NCBI RefSeq assembly: GCF_021800405.1
Contig: NZ_CP084550.1
Coordinates: forward strand, 1,550,001-1,614,000
Direction: 5' to 3'
Length of the DNA stretch: 64,000 bases
From: Arthrobacter sp. FW306-07-I
GTDB taxonomy: Bacteria; Actinomycetota; Actinomycetes; Actinomycetales; Micrococcaceae
This document shows positions 1 to 8,131 of this stretch, piece by piece. The notes under the pieces were generated by a model that saw nothing but the letters and a program-made list of their open reading frames with translations, searched no databases and was not told the DNA's origin. The translations under genes were made by a program, and so were the position numbers. Numbering within the stretch: the stretch's first letter is position 1; each line of letters begins with the position of its first letter.

Positions 1-2
1 GC

Positions 3-659
3 CCCACACTGGTGGTCAACGTCGAGACCCTGGCCCAGGTGGCCTTGATCGCCCGCTATGGCGCGCAGTGGTTCCGGCAGGCGGGCACCGCCGCAGACCC
101 TGGCACCAGGCTGGTGTCCGTCTCCGGGCCAGCCCCGGTACGGGACGTGGTGCTGGAGGTACCCGGCGGGGTGCAACTTTCCGCCGTCCTGAAGGAAGCG
201 GGAATGGATCCCGGTTACTTGTCCGCCGTCCTAGTGGGCGGGTACCACGGCCGGTGGGTGCGGCCGGCAGACCACGCCCTTGCACCCGCGGGACCGCCGG
301 GCCGGACGGTCCGCCCCGGAGCGGGAGTGATCCACGCCCTGGACCTGCAGACCTGCGGCATCCAGGCCACGGCCGGGATCGTCAGCTACTTGGCCGGCCA
401 GTCCGCCCGGCAGTGCGGCCCCTGCATGTTCGGCCTGCCGGCCATGGCATCAGTCCTCAACCGGATCGCGGGAGGGGAAACGAATCCGCGGCTTACCGTC
501 GAGCTGGACCGCCTGGGGCGGCTGGTCTCCGGGCGGGGCGCATGCCGCCACCCGGAGGGGACCACGGGACTGGTCAGCAGCGCACTGGAGGTCTTCGCCG
601 CTGACTTCCGCGCCCACCTGGCCGGGTACTGCGCAGGCCCGGGACGCGTGGCGGCATGA
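3..659 (+). CDS. NuoF-like [Fe-S] subunit, C-terminal part (5' end outside window)
   Basis: Open from the first complete codon of the window, so the N-terminus is missing; 218 residues remain. The start resembles the NVETLA segment of the 51-kDa (NuoF) flavoprotein family, and the C-terminus holds the iron-sulfur region: QCGPC, then GRGACRHPEGT. In complex I NuoF four cysteines bind cluster N3 in the pattern CxxCxxC...C. Here the first position is alanine (ARQCGPC), leaving three. I infer a stand-alone electron-transfer protein, not part of a complete complex I operon, because the next gene is a small ferredoxin overlapping it by 4 nt. Partner and substrate cannot be told from this fragment. 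Confidence 0.85.
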   Translation, partial: PTLVVNVETLAQVALIARYGAQWFRQAGTAADPGTRLVSVSGPAPVRDVVLEVPGGVQLSAVLKEAGMDPGYLSAVLVGGYHGRWVRPADHALAPAGPPGRTVRPGAGVIHALDLQTCGIQATAGIVSYLAGQSARQCGPCMFGLPAMASVLNRIAGGETNPRLTVELDRLGRLVSGRGACRHPEGTTGLVSSALEVFAADFRAHLAGYCAGPGRVAA

Positions 660-916
660 AAACGTACCTGCACATCGACTGGACCAGCTGCGATGGCCGC
701 GGCCTGTGCTCGGAACTGCTTCCCGGTGTGCTCGACCGGGACGACTGGGGGTACCCCGTGGCGCGCGGCAAGGTGGGCGGTGAACGCACGGACGTTCCGC
801 TGCGGGACGCTGACCTGGACGCGGCGCAGGAGGCCGTCTTCCTCTGCCCGAGGCTGGCACTCAGCCTGGTGCAGCGGACGGCGCCCGAACCGGGACAGCG
901 GACACCCGGCAGGTAG
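656..916 (+). CDS. Small ferredoxin
   Basis: An 86-residue soluble protein starting inside the stop of the upstream NuoF-like gene (ATGA overlap), so the two are translationally coupled. Cys12 and Cys18 (SCDGRGLC) and Cys64 followed by proline (LCPRL) give the C-x5-C...CP arrangement of single-cluster actinobacterial ferredoxins of [3Fe-4S] or [4Fe-4S] type. It is likely the one-electron partner of the NuoF-like protein. The proline/arginine-rich end is unremarkable. Confidence 0.85.
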   Translation: MKTYLHIDWTSCDGRGLCSELLPGVLDRDDWGYPVARGKVGGERTDVPLRDADLDAAQEAVFLCPRLALSLVQRTAPEPGQRTPGR

Positions 917-946
917 GCCGGGCCAGTGGCACCAAGCCAGTGACAC

Positions 947-952
947 TAAGAT
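947..952 (+). promoter_or_regulatory. -10 element (TAAGAT) of dnaG, leaderless
   Basis: TAAGAT is followed by exactly 6 nt and then the GTG start of dnaG. No Shine-Dalgarno sequence precedes the GTG and no clear -35 is visible. This is the geometry of leaderless transcripts in actinobacteria. Confidence 0.6.
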
Positions 953-958
953 TGCTGT

Positions 959-2938
959 GTGGCTGGGCTGATCAAACGTGAAGATATCGATGAAGTACGC
1001 CAGCGCACGGACATCAAGGAAGTTGTTGACGGCTACGTAACGCTGAAAGGCGCCGGGCTGGGAACCTTCAAGGGTCTGTGCCCCTTCCACGATGAGCGCT
1101 CGCCGTCCTTCACCGTCCGTCCCCAGGTGGGCCGGTACCACTGTTTCGGCTGCGGTGAGGACGGGGACGTCATCGCCTTCGTGCAGAAGCAGGACCACAG
1201 TTCCTTCCAGGAGGCTGTGGAAAAGCTCGCCGCGCGGATCGGGTACGAGCTGCGCTACGAGGACGGCGGAACCGGGCCTAACCGCGAGGAAGTGGGCCGG
1301 CGCCAGCGGCTGCTTGACGCGCACAAGATCGCCGACGAGTTCTTCCGCGCCCAGCTGCTCACCCCCGGCGCGGCCGAGGCCCGCAACTTCCTGTTCGGCC
1401 GGGGCTTCGACCGGGCAGCCGCGGAACACTTCGGCTGCGGCTACGCGCCGCAGGGCTGGGACGGGCTCCTGAAGCACCTGCGCGGCCGCGGCTTCACCGA
1501 TGCCGAACTCAAGCTCACCGGCATGTTCAGCGAGGGAAACCGGGGCATCTATGACCGCTTCCGTGGCCGCCTCATCTGGCCCATCAAGGACATCGCCGGC
1601 GACACCATCGGCTTCGGCGCCCGGAAGCTCTATGAGGACGACCAGGGCCCCAAGTACCTCAACACCCCGGAGACCACGCTCTACAAGAAATCCCAGGTCC
1701 TCTACGGTATCGACCTGGCCAAGAAGAGCATCGCCAAGGACCGCCAGCTGGTGGTGGTGGAGGGCTACACAGACGTCATGGCCTGCCACCTTGCAGGAAT
1801 CACGACGGCGGTGGCCACCTGCGGCACCGCGTTCGGCACCGAGCACATTAAGGTCGCCCGGCGGCTTCTGTCCGATGACGGCACCGGGGGAGAAGTGGTG
1901 TTCACCTTCGACGGCGACGCCGCCGGGCAGAAGGCAGCCCTGCGCGCCTTCGAGGAGGACCAGCGGTTCACCGCCCAGACCTTCGTGGCCGTGGAACCCA
2001 CCGGAGCCGATCCCTGCGACCTGCGGCTCAGCAGGGGGGACGAGGCAGTGCACGCCCTGATCCAGTCCCGGCGGCCCCTGTTCGAGTTCGCCATCCGCAC
2101 CACACTGAAGCAGTTCAACCTGGACACCGTGGAGGGCCGCGTCCAGGGCCTGAAGGCTTCGGTGCCGGTGGTGGCGGCCATCCGCGACGGTTCCACCCGG
2201 ACCGGCTACTGCCAGGCGCTGACCGGCTGGCTGGGCATGCCCGACCCCAATGAGGTCCTGCGCATGGTCAATGCCGAGGTGAAGAACGCAGCGAAACGGG
2301 GGGACGCCGGAGGTCCCGGCGGCCAGGGCACCACCAACCGTGGACAGCAGCAGCGCAGCCAAGGCTACGAGGGCAGGGGATTCGAGGGCCAAAACGGCCA
2401 GGCACCTGCCGGCGGCCCCGGCGTGGCTGCCGGGCCGTCGTCGGGCGCTGTCCCTTCCTTCCACCGTCCCGACCCGCGCGACCCCGTAGCCTCCATGGAG
2501 CGGCAGGCGCTGGAGGTGGCCCTGCAGCAGCCGTCGCTGCTGGCCGGCGACGTTTGGGACCGCTTCGACGCAGCCCGCTTCTCCACCCCTGCCTTCCAGG
2601 CCGTGCATGACGCCATGCGCGCCACCGGGCCAGGACTGGTGGGTGACCCCGTGCGCTGGGTGGAACACGTCATGCATGAGGTCCCGGAACCGCTGCGGCC
2701 GCTGGTGTCGGAACTTTCGGTGGTGCCGCTTCCGGCCCATACGGAGGAGGCGGTGCTGAAGTACTGCCGCGACATCCTGTCCCGGCTTTTCGAACTCCAG
2801 ATCACCCGGATCAAGGCGGACAAGATGGGCCAGCTGCAGCGCCTCGACGCCGCGGCCGACCCGGAAACGTACCAGCGGCTCAACCGCGAACTGATGATGC
2901 TTGAGATGGAACGCCGGGCACTGCGGGCCGAGGCATAG
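959..2938 (+). CDS. dnaG: DNA primase DnaG
   Basis: A 659-residue primase that makes RNA primers at the replication fork. The N-terminal CHC2 zinc-binding domain has Cys41, His44, Cys62 and Cys65 (CPFH...CFGC). The TOPRIM catalytic domain is seen around residues 264-330 (VVVEGYTDVM, then FTFDGDAAGQ). A glycine/glutamine-rich linker near residues 445-500 leads to the helicase-binding C-terminal domain. Length fits actinobacterial DnaG. The GTG at 959 is preferred because the next in-frame residues, AGLIKREDI, are the usual N-terminus and the -10 hexamer lies 6 nt upstream. It precedes two tRNA-Asn genes. Confidence 0.98.
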   Translation: MAGLIKREDIDEVRQRTDIKEVVDGYVTLKGAGLGTFKGLCPFHDERSPSFTVRPQVGRYHCFGCGEDGDVIAFVQKQDHSSFQEAVEKLAARIGYELRYEDGGTGPNREEVGRRQRLLDAHKIADEFFRAQLLTPGAAEARNFLFGRGFDRAAAEHFGCGYAPQGWDGLLKHLRGRGFTDAELKLTGMFSEGNRGIYDRFRGRLIWPIKDIAGDTIGFGARKLYEDDQGPKYLNTPETTLYKKSQVLYGIDLAKKSIAKDRQLVVVEGYTDVMACHLAGITTAVATCGTAFGTEHIKVARRLLSDDGTGGEVVFTFDGDAAGQKAALRAFEEDQRFTAQTFVAVEPTGADPCDLRLSRGDEAVHALIQSRRPLFEFAIRTTLKQFNLDTVEGRVQGLKASVPVVAAIRDGSTRTGYCQALTGWLGMPDPNEVLRMVNAEVKNAAKRGDAGGPGGQGTTNRGQQQRSQGYEGRGFEGQNGQAPAGGPGVAAGPSSGAVPSFHRPDPRDPVASMERQALEVALQQPSLLAGDVWDRFDAARFSTPAFQAVHDAMRATGPGLVGDPVRWVEHVMHEVPEPLRPLVSELSVVPLPAHTEEAVLKYCRDILSRLFELQITRIKADKMGQLQRLDAAADPETYQRLNRELMMLEMERRALRAEA

Positions 2939-3035
2939 GCCGCGGCGTCCGCGCGGCACCAGGAAGTGGGGGAGGTCACGTCCCGCCCGATTTCGTTTCC
3001 GCCGCGGGTGTTTGCTAGGCTGGTACCCGCTTCAT

Positions 3036-3108
3036 TCCTCCTTAGCTCAATTGGCAGAGCATTCGACTGTTAATCGAAGGGTTGCTGGTTCAAGTCCAGC
3101 AGGAGGAG
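3036..3108 (+). tRNA. tRNA-Asn (GTT), copy 1
   Basis: A 73-nt cloverleaf: acceptor TCCTCCT/AGGAGGA with discriminator G, D-arm GCTC/GAGC, anticodon stem TTCGA/TCGAA with loop CTGTTAA (anticodon GTT), and T-arm GCTGG/CCAGC with loop TTCAAGT. No CCA is encoded. Identical to the copy at 3244-3316. The stretch TTTGCTA...GCTTCAT just upstream is shared by both copies and probably includes the promoter. Confidence 0.97.
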
Positions 3109-3113
3109 CTTCC

Positions 3114-3150
3114 AATCCCCGTTCCGGCTTCCGGAACGGGGATTTTTGTT
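3114..3150 (+). terminator. Rho-independent terminator of tRNA-Asn copy 1
   Basis: A perfect 13-bp stem (3115-3127 with 3131-3143, ATCCCCGTTCCGG) with a 3-nt loop, followed by a T-rich tract. Confidence 0.9.
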
Positions 3151-3243
3151 GCCCGTTTTGTACGCCGTGAGGCTTGCTGTGGCCCGGAAAACCGCCGATT
3201 TCCCTTGGGCCGGAAACCTTTGCTAATGTCATACCTGCTTCAT

Positions 3244-3316
3244 TCCTCCTTAGCTCAATTGGCAGAGCATTCGACTGTTAATCGAAGGGTTGCTGGTTCA
3301 AGTCCAGCAGGAGGAG
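3244..3316 (+). tRNA. tRNA-Asn (GTT), copy 2
   Basis: Identical in all 73 nt to copy 1 and placed 208 bp downstream, with similar 5' flank (TTTGCTA...CTGCTTCATTCC). Anticodon loop CTGTTAA, discriminator G, no encoded CCA. It has its own terminator, so the pair is a tandem duplication of whole transcription units and not one co-transcript. Confidence 0.97.
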
Positions 3317-3322
3317 CGCTAC

Positions 3323-3366
3323 GAAAAATCCCCGTTCCTCCAACTGGAGGAACGGGGATTTTTTCT
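3323..3366 (+). terminator. Rho-independent terminator of tRNA-Asn copy 2
   Basis: Stem CCCCGTTCCTCC (3330-3341) with GGAGGAACGGGG (3346-3357) and a 4-nt loop. A-run before and T-run after the stem allow termination from both sides, so it may also serve the minus-strand gene ending at 3405. Confidence 0.9.
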
Positions 3367-3404
3367 TGCCGCGGGCCTGGAAGCCTGGGATGGGGAAGAT
3401 GGGC

Positions 3405-3812
3405 TCACACGAAGTCCATTTCCACCTGCAGGAACCTTTCGGCCTCGGCGATGGCTGACTCGAACGCTTCCCGCTCGGTGGGGGACTTTCGGGGTTCGCG
3501 CGGATTCCATTCGTGCGGGGCCGAGTGGATCCGGACAAACCCGGCATCAGGCGGGGCGTAGAAGATGCCAAAGCGCTGCACAGGCCATTCCGGCGAGGTT
3601 TCCGGGGCCACCAGCAGGGCGGCCTTGAAGGCTGGGTTGAACCATTGGGCGATGGGCCGGCGCCGGTCCTCCGTGAACAAACCTGCCGCATACAGCGCCG
3701 CCGACTGCTGGCCTGTCTGCGCGCACAGCCGCTCCCACCACAGTGGCAGGATCCTGGCGTCGCACCGTTGCCATGTGGCCGGAAGAGGCGGTTGGTTCTG
3801 CCAGCTGGACAC
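3405..3812 (-). CDS. Conserved hypothetical protein
   Basis: A 135-residue soluble protein, rich in Trp and Pro (WWERLCAQ, WFNPAF, FGIFYAPPDAGFVRIHS), with an acidic helical C-terminus (EREAFESAIAEAERF). No motif gives a function. It starts with GTG at 3812; TAAAAT sits exactly 6 nt upstream, so the mRNA is probably leaderless. Convergent with the tRNA-Asn unit. Confidence 0.75.
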   Translation of the reverse strand: MSSWQNQPPLPATWQRCDARILPLWWERLCAQTGQQSAALYAAGLFTEDRRRPIAQWFNPAFKAALLVAPETSPEWPVQRFGIFYAPPDAGFVRIHSAPHEWNPREPRKSPTEREAFESAIAEAERFLQVEMDFV

Positions 3813-3818
3813 GCGATC

Positions 3819-3824
3819 ATTTTA
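3819..3824 (-). promoter_or_regulatory. -10 element (TAAAAT) of the 3405-3812 gene, leaderless
   Basis: TAAAAT on the minus strand, 6 nt before the GTG start at 3812. No Shine-Dalgarno between them. Confidence 0.55.
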
Positions 3825-3904
3825 TCGCGCTGGGCTCTATCGCGCAGTGCCGCCGCAAGCCAGGAACGGCGGGCGTCAACCGGCAAGTCCGGCAGCAGGA
3901 GCAG

Positions 3905-4084
3905 TCAGCGGCGGTTGCGGCGGCCCGGATTCACCCGGTACAGGAGTGCGGCGCCCGCCAGCGTCCCCAGGATGATGCCCCAGGCGGGGTTGCCCACGGC
4001 ACGGCCGGCAAAATAGCCCGCCACGGCGCCAAGCACCGCCCCGAGGAAGAGCCCCCTGCCATTGCGGTGCGGTTTGCGGGCCAT
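3905..4084 (-). CDS. Small glycine-zipper membrane protein (59 aa)
   Basis: A 59-codon frame. It begins ATG at 4084 with a good ribosome site (AGGAAGG) about 7 nt upstream and ends TGA at 3905. The start is basic (ARKPHRNGR), followed by a hydrophobic stretch with glycine every fourth residue (GAVLGAVAGYFAGRAVG), then a second hydrophobic stretch (WGIILGTLAGAALLYRV) and a basic tail (GRRNRR). This suggests a two-helix membrane protein. Codon use is as GC-rich at third positions as in neighbouring genes. Function unknown. Confidence 0.75.
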   Translation of the reverse strand: MARKPHRNGRGLFLGAVLGAVAGYFAGRAVGNPAWGIILGTLAGAALLYRVNPGRRNRR

Positions 4085-4150
4085 GTGCTGCCTTCCTGGT
4101 GCCTGGCGGCTGCGGTCAGTGGATTGAAGTCCCTGATGGATCGAGGGTAC

Positions 4151-5374
4151 TTAGTGAATGGAAGGAACCGTGCGCGGCCGGACCACCAGCCAGAGTGCTC
4201 CAATGGCCACCAGGATGCACGATGCCTGAACCGCCCCCATGGGTGCCGCGCTGGTGATGCCGACCCAGCCCACCACGGGGGAGATCAGCCCGGCCATGAG
4301 GAATGTGGCCGCGCCGAGCAGGGATGCCGCGGTTCCCGCTTGGGAGGCGTGGCTTGCCAGGGCCAGCACCTGCACGCAGGGGAACATGAAGCCGGTGCCC
4401 AGGATGTAGAACCACAGGGGCACCATGACGCCCCAAAGCCCCAGGCCCAGCTGGTCCAGGACCACGATCAGCACGGCCATCAGGAACATCCACGCTGTGG
4501 CACAGGCCAGGATCCACTGCGGCGGGACGATCCTGATAAGCCGCGAGCTGGTCTGCACGCCCGCCACGATGCCCAGCGAGTTGATGCCGAAGAGCAGCCC
4601 GTACTGCTGGGCCGAGAACCCGAAGACGTCCTGGAAAAGGAACGGGGAGGCGGACAGATACGTAAAGAGGCCGCCGAAATTAAAGCCGGCCACCAAGAGC
4701 AGCCCCACGAAGATCCGGTCGCTGAAGAGCGCCTTGTAGCGCTGCCTGGCCGTCATGCCGCTCTGGCCCCGCTTCTCCGGCGGAAGCGTTTCACGCACCA
4801 CGACCAGGGCCGCCACGATGACCAATGTCCCGTATGCGGCCAGGAACACGAAGATGCCGGGCCACGGCATCACCAGGAGCAGCTGTGAACCAATCACCGG
4901 TGCCAGGATGGGCGCCAGCCCGTTGACCAGGGCCATCCGCGAGAACATCCGCACCATGGCGTACCCGGAGAACAGGTCGCGCACCATGGCCATGGCCACC
5001 ACGCCGCCGCCGGCCGCGCCCACGCCCATGAGGACACGGAACACCCCCAGCGTGGCGATGTCAGTGGACAGGGCTGCACCCATCGACGCTGCGATGTGCA
5101 CTGCAGTGGCAAGGATCAGCGGGGTCCGTCGCCCGAACTTGTCGCTGAAGGGGCCCACCACCAGCTGGCCGAACGCAAAACCGACGGTGGTGCCAGCCAG
5201 GGTGAGCTGAACCTGCGCCTCGGTCACCCCAAGGCTCGCCTCCAGCGCGGGGAAGGCGGGCAGGTAGAGGTCGATGGTGAACGGACCGAGGGCTGTCAGG
5301 GCGCCCAGGAGGAGGATGTAGAGGAGCTTGCGGCGGCGGCTCAGCAGGTCGCCCGGATTGGGGGGATTGGTCAC
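4151..5374 (-). CDS. Bcr/CflA-family drug resistance MFS transporter
   Basis: A 407-residue, 12-helix major facilitator protein. The DHA1/Bcr features are present: FTIDLYLPAFPAL in helix 1, the loop GPFSDKFGRRTPLI between helices 2 and 3, and GVGAAGGGVVAMAMVRDLF in helix 4. Members of this family export drugs such as bicyclomycin by proton antiport; the substrate here is unknown. Start chosen at GTG 5374 (TNPPNPGDLLSRR): a frame opens further upstream, but family similarity begins here and a TAGGAT -10 lies 8 nt before it. Divergent from the holin-like gene. Confidence 0.9.
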   Translation of the reverse strand: MTNPPNPGDLLSRRRKLLYILLLGALTALGPFTIDLYLPAFPALEASLGVTEAQVQLTLAGTTVGFAFGQLVVGPFSDKFGRRTPLILATAVHIAASMGAALSTDIATLGVFRVLMGVGAAGGGVVAMAMVRDLFSGYAMVRMFSRMALVNGLAPILAPVIGSQLLLVMPWPGIFVFLAAYGTLVIVAALVVVRETLPPEKRGQSGMTARQRYKALFSDRIFVGLLLVAGFNFGGLFTYLSASPFLFQDVFGFSAQQYGLLFGINSLGIVAGVQTSSRLIRIVPPQWILACATAWMFLMAVLIVVLDQLGLGLWGVMVPLWFYILGTGFMFPCVQVLALASHASQAGTAASLLGAATFLMAGLISPVVGWVGITSAAPMGAVQASCILVAIGALWLVVRPRTVPSIH

Positions 5375-5382
5375 GGAGAACA

Positions 5383-5388
5383 ATCCTA
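5383..5388 (-). promoter_or_regulatory. -10 element (TAGGAT) of the MFS gene
   Basis: TAGGAT on the minus strand, 8 nt before GTG 5374, with no Shine-Dalgarno between. A leaderless or nearly leaderless message is likely. Confidence 0.45.
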
Positions 5389-5554
5389 GGCCCGGCCAGG
5401 ACTGTTTTTGCAGCGTTGTAGGCCGCGCCGTCCGGCAAGCCCCCAAGTTCGCCCTGAACCTGAATGGTAGTTTTGGTGGCGTGGACTGTGCGGCTGCACA
5501 TTTCCGCAGCAAACGGAAGCAGTATCGACCCATGAAACCAGTAAGGCGGAACCG

Positions 5555-6406
5555 ATGAGCGGACGTCACAGCGGGCGTACCAGCCCGGGATTGCGCATCA
5601 CTGCGCTGCCCGGAACGGCAAGACTCCTTTTTCGGTTGGCCCCACGCCAGCTCAACGACGAGATCGCCTTCGCCAAGATCGAACTCAAACGCAAGGGCAT
5701 CCAGGTGGGGGTGGCCGCGGCCTTCTTCGCGGTGGCACTCCTCTTCCTGGCCTTCCTGGTTGTTGGCCTGATCGTCGCGGCCATCATGGGCCTGGCCACC
5801 ATCATGCCTGCCTGGCTGGCAGCCCTCCTGGTCTCCGCGGCCTTCCTGCTGATAGCGCTCGTCGGCGGACTGATTGGCCTCGCGCGGTTCAAGAAGGCCA
5901 TGCCGCTGATGCCCGAGGAAACCATCCGCGGCATCAGGCACGATATCGGCGTTGCCCGGGAAGGCTCCGCGTTCAACCCCGCCATCCTGGATCCGGAGAG
6001 CCCCGAGGCGAAGGCTGCGAAGGCGGCCAAGGCCGAGGCCGCGGCCAAGGCGAAGGCTGAAAAGGAAGCGAAAGCGGCCCGTGAGCAGCAGGAGTTCCCG
6101 CACGCCTCCGAACCCGAGCTGGCGCGCCGCCTGAGCCAGCGGCGGCACCACCTCACAGAGGTCCGCGACGAACTCGGTACTGAGCTGGACTTCAAGACCC
6201 AGGCCCGCTACCTGCTGGCCGCTGCGCAGGTCAAGGTGCGCGAAGGCCAGGTGCTGGCGCAGCACGGCGTGGACGCGGCGGGCGAAAGGCTCGCGGCGTT
6301 GTCCGGTTCCACGGACCTCTCCAGGCGCTGGAAGCCATTGGCCGCCTTCGTGGCCGCGGGAACCGTCCTGGTTGTCCTCCTCCGCAGGTTGTTCCGTTCC
6401 AACTAG
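5555..6406 (+). CDS. Phage-holin-family (Holin-X type) membrane protein
   Basis: 283 residues. Residues 25-115 form the actinobacterial holin-like domain: an amphipathic start (RQLNDEIAFAKIELKRKG), two long hydrophobic helices and an arginine/lysine turn. A charged Ala/Lys/Glu-rich helical linker (about 150-185) follows, then a segment resembling the short DUF3618 module and a final C-terminal hydrophobic helix. Despite the family name there is no phage gene nearby; such proteins are common chromosomal envelope proteins. ATG with AAGGCGG upstream. It begins a same-strand series of envelope genes. Confidence 0.85.
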   Translation: MSGRHSGRTSPGLRITALPGTARLLFRLAPRQLNDEIAFAKIELKRKGIQVGVAAAFFAVALLFLAFLVVGLIVAAIMGLATIMPAWLAALLVSAAFLLIALVGGLIGLARFKKAMPLMPEETIRGIRHDIGVAREGSAFNPAILDPESPEAKAAKAAKAEAAAKAKAEKEAKAAREQQEFPHASEPELARRLSQRRHHLTEVRDELGTELDFKTQARYLLAAAQVKVREGQVLAQHGVDAAGERLAALSGSTDLSRRWKPLAAFVAAGTVLVVLLRRLFRSN

Positions 6407-6489
6407 CCTGCTGCTCCACAAGCACTCCCGGCACACAATCAATCACTGAAACACCGCGCTCCGGCGCAGCAGGAAGGAGAGGGGGACGG

Positions 6490-7113
6490 GTGAAATTCAT
6501 TGGTGCAGGCGCCCGCCCCGGCCGTCCCCAGGTGGACCACGACCTCGTGTTCACCATCCCCAACCTGCTCACAGTGGTGCGGTTCATGGGTGTTCCGCTC
6601 TTCATGTGGCTGGTCCTGGCCCAGAAGGAATACGGCGCCGGCGTGATCGTCCTGGCCGTCATGGCCGGTACGGACTGGATTGACGGCTACATCGCCCGGC
6701 GCTTTGACCAGGCCTCCAAGCTCGGCAGGGTCCTGGACCCGATCGCCGACCGGCTGGCCCTGCTGGCCGTGGCTTTCACCCTGGTGATTGCCGGCGTCGT
6801 GCATTGGCTCTACCTGGCCGCGCTGGTGGTCCCTGATGCCGTGCTGCTGGCCCTGACGCTGTCCTTCTTCCATGGCCATCCGGACCTTCCCGTCAGCGTG
6901 GTGGGCAAGGTGCGGACCGGCCTGCTGCTCCTGGGCACCCCGCTGCTGGTCCTCTCCCGCCTGGATACCGGCGCTTCGGACCAGCTCTTCGTAGCCGCCT
7001 GGGTGGTATTGGGCCTTGGCCTGATCGGCCACTGGATTGCCGCGTACAACTACTTCTGGGCCATCCTGCGAAAGGGCAGGGAACTTAAACGGCACGACGG
7101 CGGGAACGGCTGA
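6490..7113 (+). CDS. CDP-alcohol phosphatidyltransferase family protein
   Basis: A 207-residue membrane enzyme. Around residue 60 it has the full family signature DG-x2-AR-x8-G-x3-D-x3-D (DGYIARRFDQASKLGRVLDP onward). These enzymes transfer a phosphatidyl group from CDP-diacylglycerol to an alcohol such as glycerol-3-phosphate or inositol. The exact acceptor cannot be read from sequence; PgsA-like phosphatidylglycerol-phosphate or cardiolipin-type synthesis is plausible. GTG start. Its stop overlaps the next start (TGATG). Confidence 0.9.
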   Translation: MKFIGAGARPGRPQVDHDLVFTIPNLLTVVRFMGVPLFMWLVLAQKEYGAGVIVLAVMAGTDWIDGYIARRFDQASKLGRVLDPIADRLALLAVAFTLVIAGVVHWLYLAALVVPDAVLLALTLSFFHGHPDLPVSVVGKVRTGLLLLGTPLLVLSRLDTGASDQLFVAAWVVLGLGLIGHWIAAYNYFWAILRKGRELKRHDGGNG

Positions 7114-8021
7114 TGGTGTGGCTTGCCGTCGGCCTGGCGGTGCTCGGCGCCTTCTGCCTCGCCCTGGGTGCCCAGCGCCAGGGCAGCGCCGTCAAAGCCG
7201 ATACCGGCGGACTCGCCCTGAGTTCCAACGGCTTCCTGCGCCTTCTCCGCAATCCCCGGTGGATGCTCGGGCTCCTGCTGCTGTGCACCGGCATGGCGTT
7301 GAACGCCGTAGCCCTGGTGTCCGCGCCGCTCACGGTGATCCAGCCCATCGGCGCCATCGCCCTGGTAATCACCACCGTGGTCAACGCCCGCGACCAGGAC
7401 CTGTCCATCAACCGCGCCACCGCCGTCTCCATCGGCGCCTGCGTCACCGGCTCGGCACTCTTTGTCCTCTTGGCGGTTAACGTCACCCAGGAAAACCATC
7501 ATGTGAGCCCGGAGGACGAGCTCACCATCGTGTTGCTGCTGGCCCTGGCTGTGGGGCTGTTCGGCACGCTGGCAGTGACGTTCAGGCACCGGATGAATGC
7601 GTTCATCTACATCCTGGGCGCGGGCATCCTCTTCGGCTTCGTGGCGGTCCTTACCCGGATCATCGGCAAACACCTCCTGGACCCCAACGGACTCTTCCTG
7701 CTCAACGTCCAGTGGTACTCAGTGGTGGCCATCATCGCGGCCGGCGGCCTGGGCTCGTGGTTCGTGCAAAGCGCCTACTCCACAGGGCCGCCCGACCTGG
7801 TCATCGCCGGACTCACGGTAATCGATCCCATGGTGGGCATTGCCATCGGCATCATCATCCTGGGCGAACTGCGTCCCGACGTCCATGCGGTCATGGCCAT
7901 TGCGATGGGAACGGCTGCGTGCCTTGCTATCGTTGGGGTAATCGCCCTTTCCCGGCACCACCCGGAGGTCACCAAGCGCAAGAAGGACGCGCGCAAGGCC
8001 GCCGGCAGGCCGTCCCACTAG
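7113..8021 (+). CDS. DMT-superfamily (NIPA/EamA-like) transporter
   Basis: 302 residues with about nine hydrophobic helices and the two-fold repeat of drug/metabolite transporters; GAIALVITTVVNARD and LTVIDPMVGIAIGIIILGE are equivalent points of the two halves. Substrate unknown. It overlaps the phosphatidyltransferase stop by one base, so it is translated in the same operon. Cytoplasmic tail is basic (RHHPEVTKRKKDARK). Confidence 0.85.
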   Translation: MVWLAVGLAVLGAFCLALGAQRQGSAVKADTGGLALSSNGFLRLLRNPRWMLGLLLLCTGMALNAVALVSAPLTVIQPIGAIALVITTVVNARDQDLSINRATAVSIGACVTGSALFVLLAVNVTQENHHVSPEDELTIVLLLALAVGLFGTLAVTFRHRMNAFIYILGAGILFGFVAVLTRIIGKHLLDPNGLFLLNVQWYSVVAIIAAGGLGSWFVQSAYSTGPPDLVIAGLTVIDPMVGIAIGIIILGELRPDVHAVMAIAMGTAACLAIVGVIALSRHHPEVTKRKKDARKAAGRPSH

Positions 8022-8131
8022 CCCATTTCCGTCCAGATTCAGCAACCCACGAGGCCTGCGCCCCTGCGCCACCGGCCAACCGTGCTGTCAGTTACATGCT
8101 GTCCGCACCGTGACCATCAGGAGTACTCCCC

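Noticed and set aside
386..2959. 857-codon open frame on the minus strand opposite dnaG
   Set aside because: High-GC shadow of dnaG: no family features, and the plus-strand frame has clear primase motifs.
4151..6442. 763-codon minus-strand frame reading through the MFS gene
   Set aside because: Only the part from GTG 5374 has transporter similarity; the rest is antisense to the holin-like gene.
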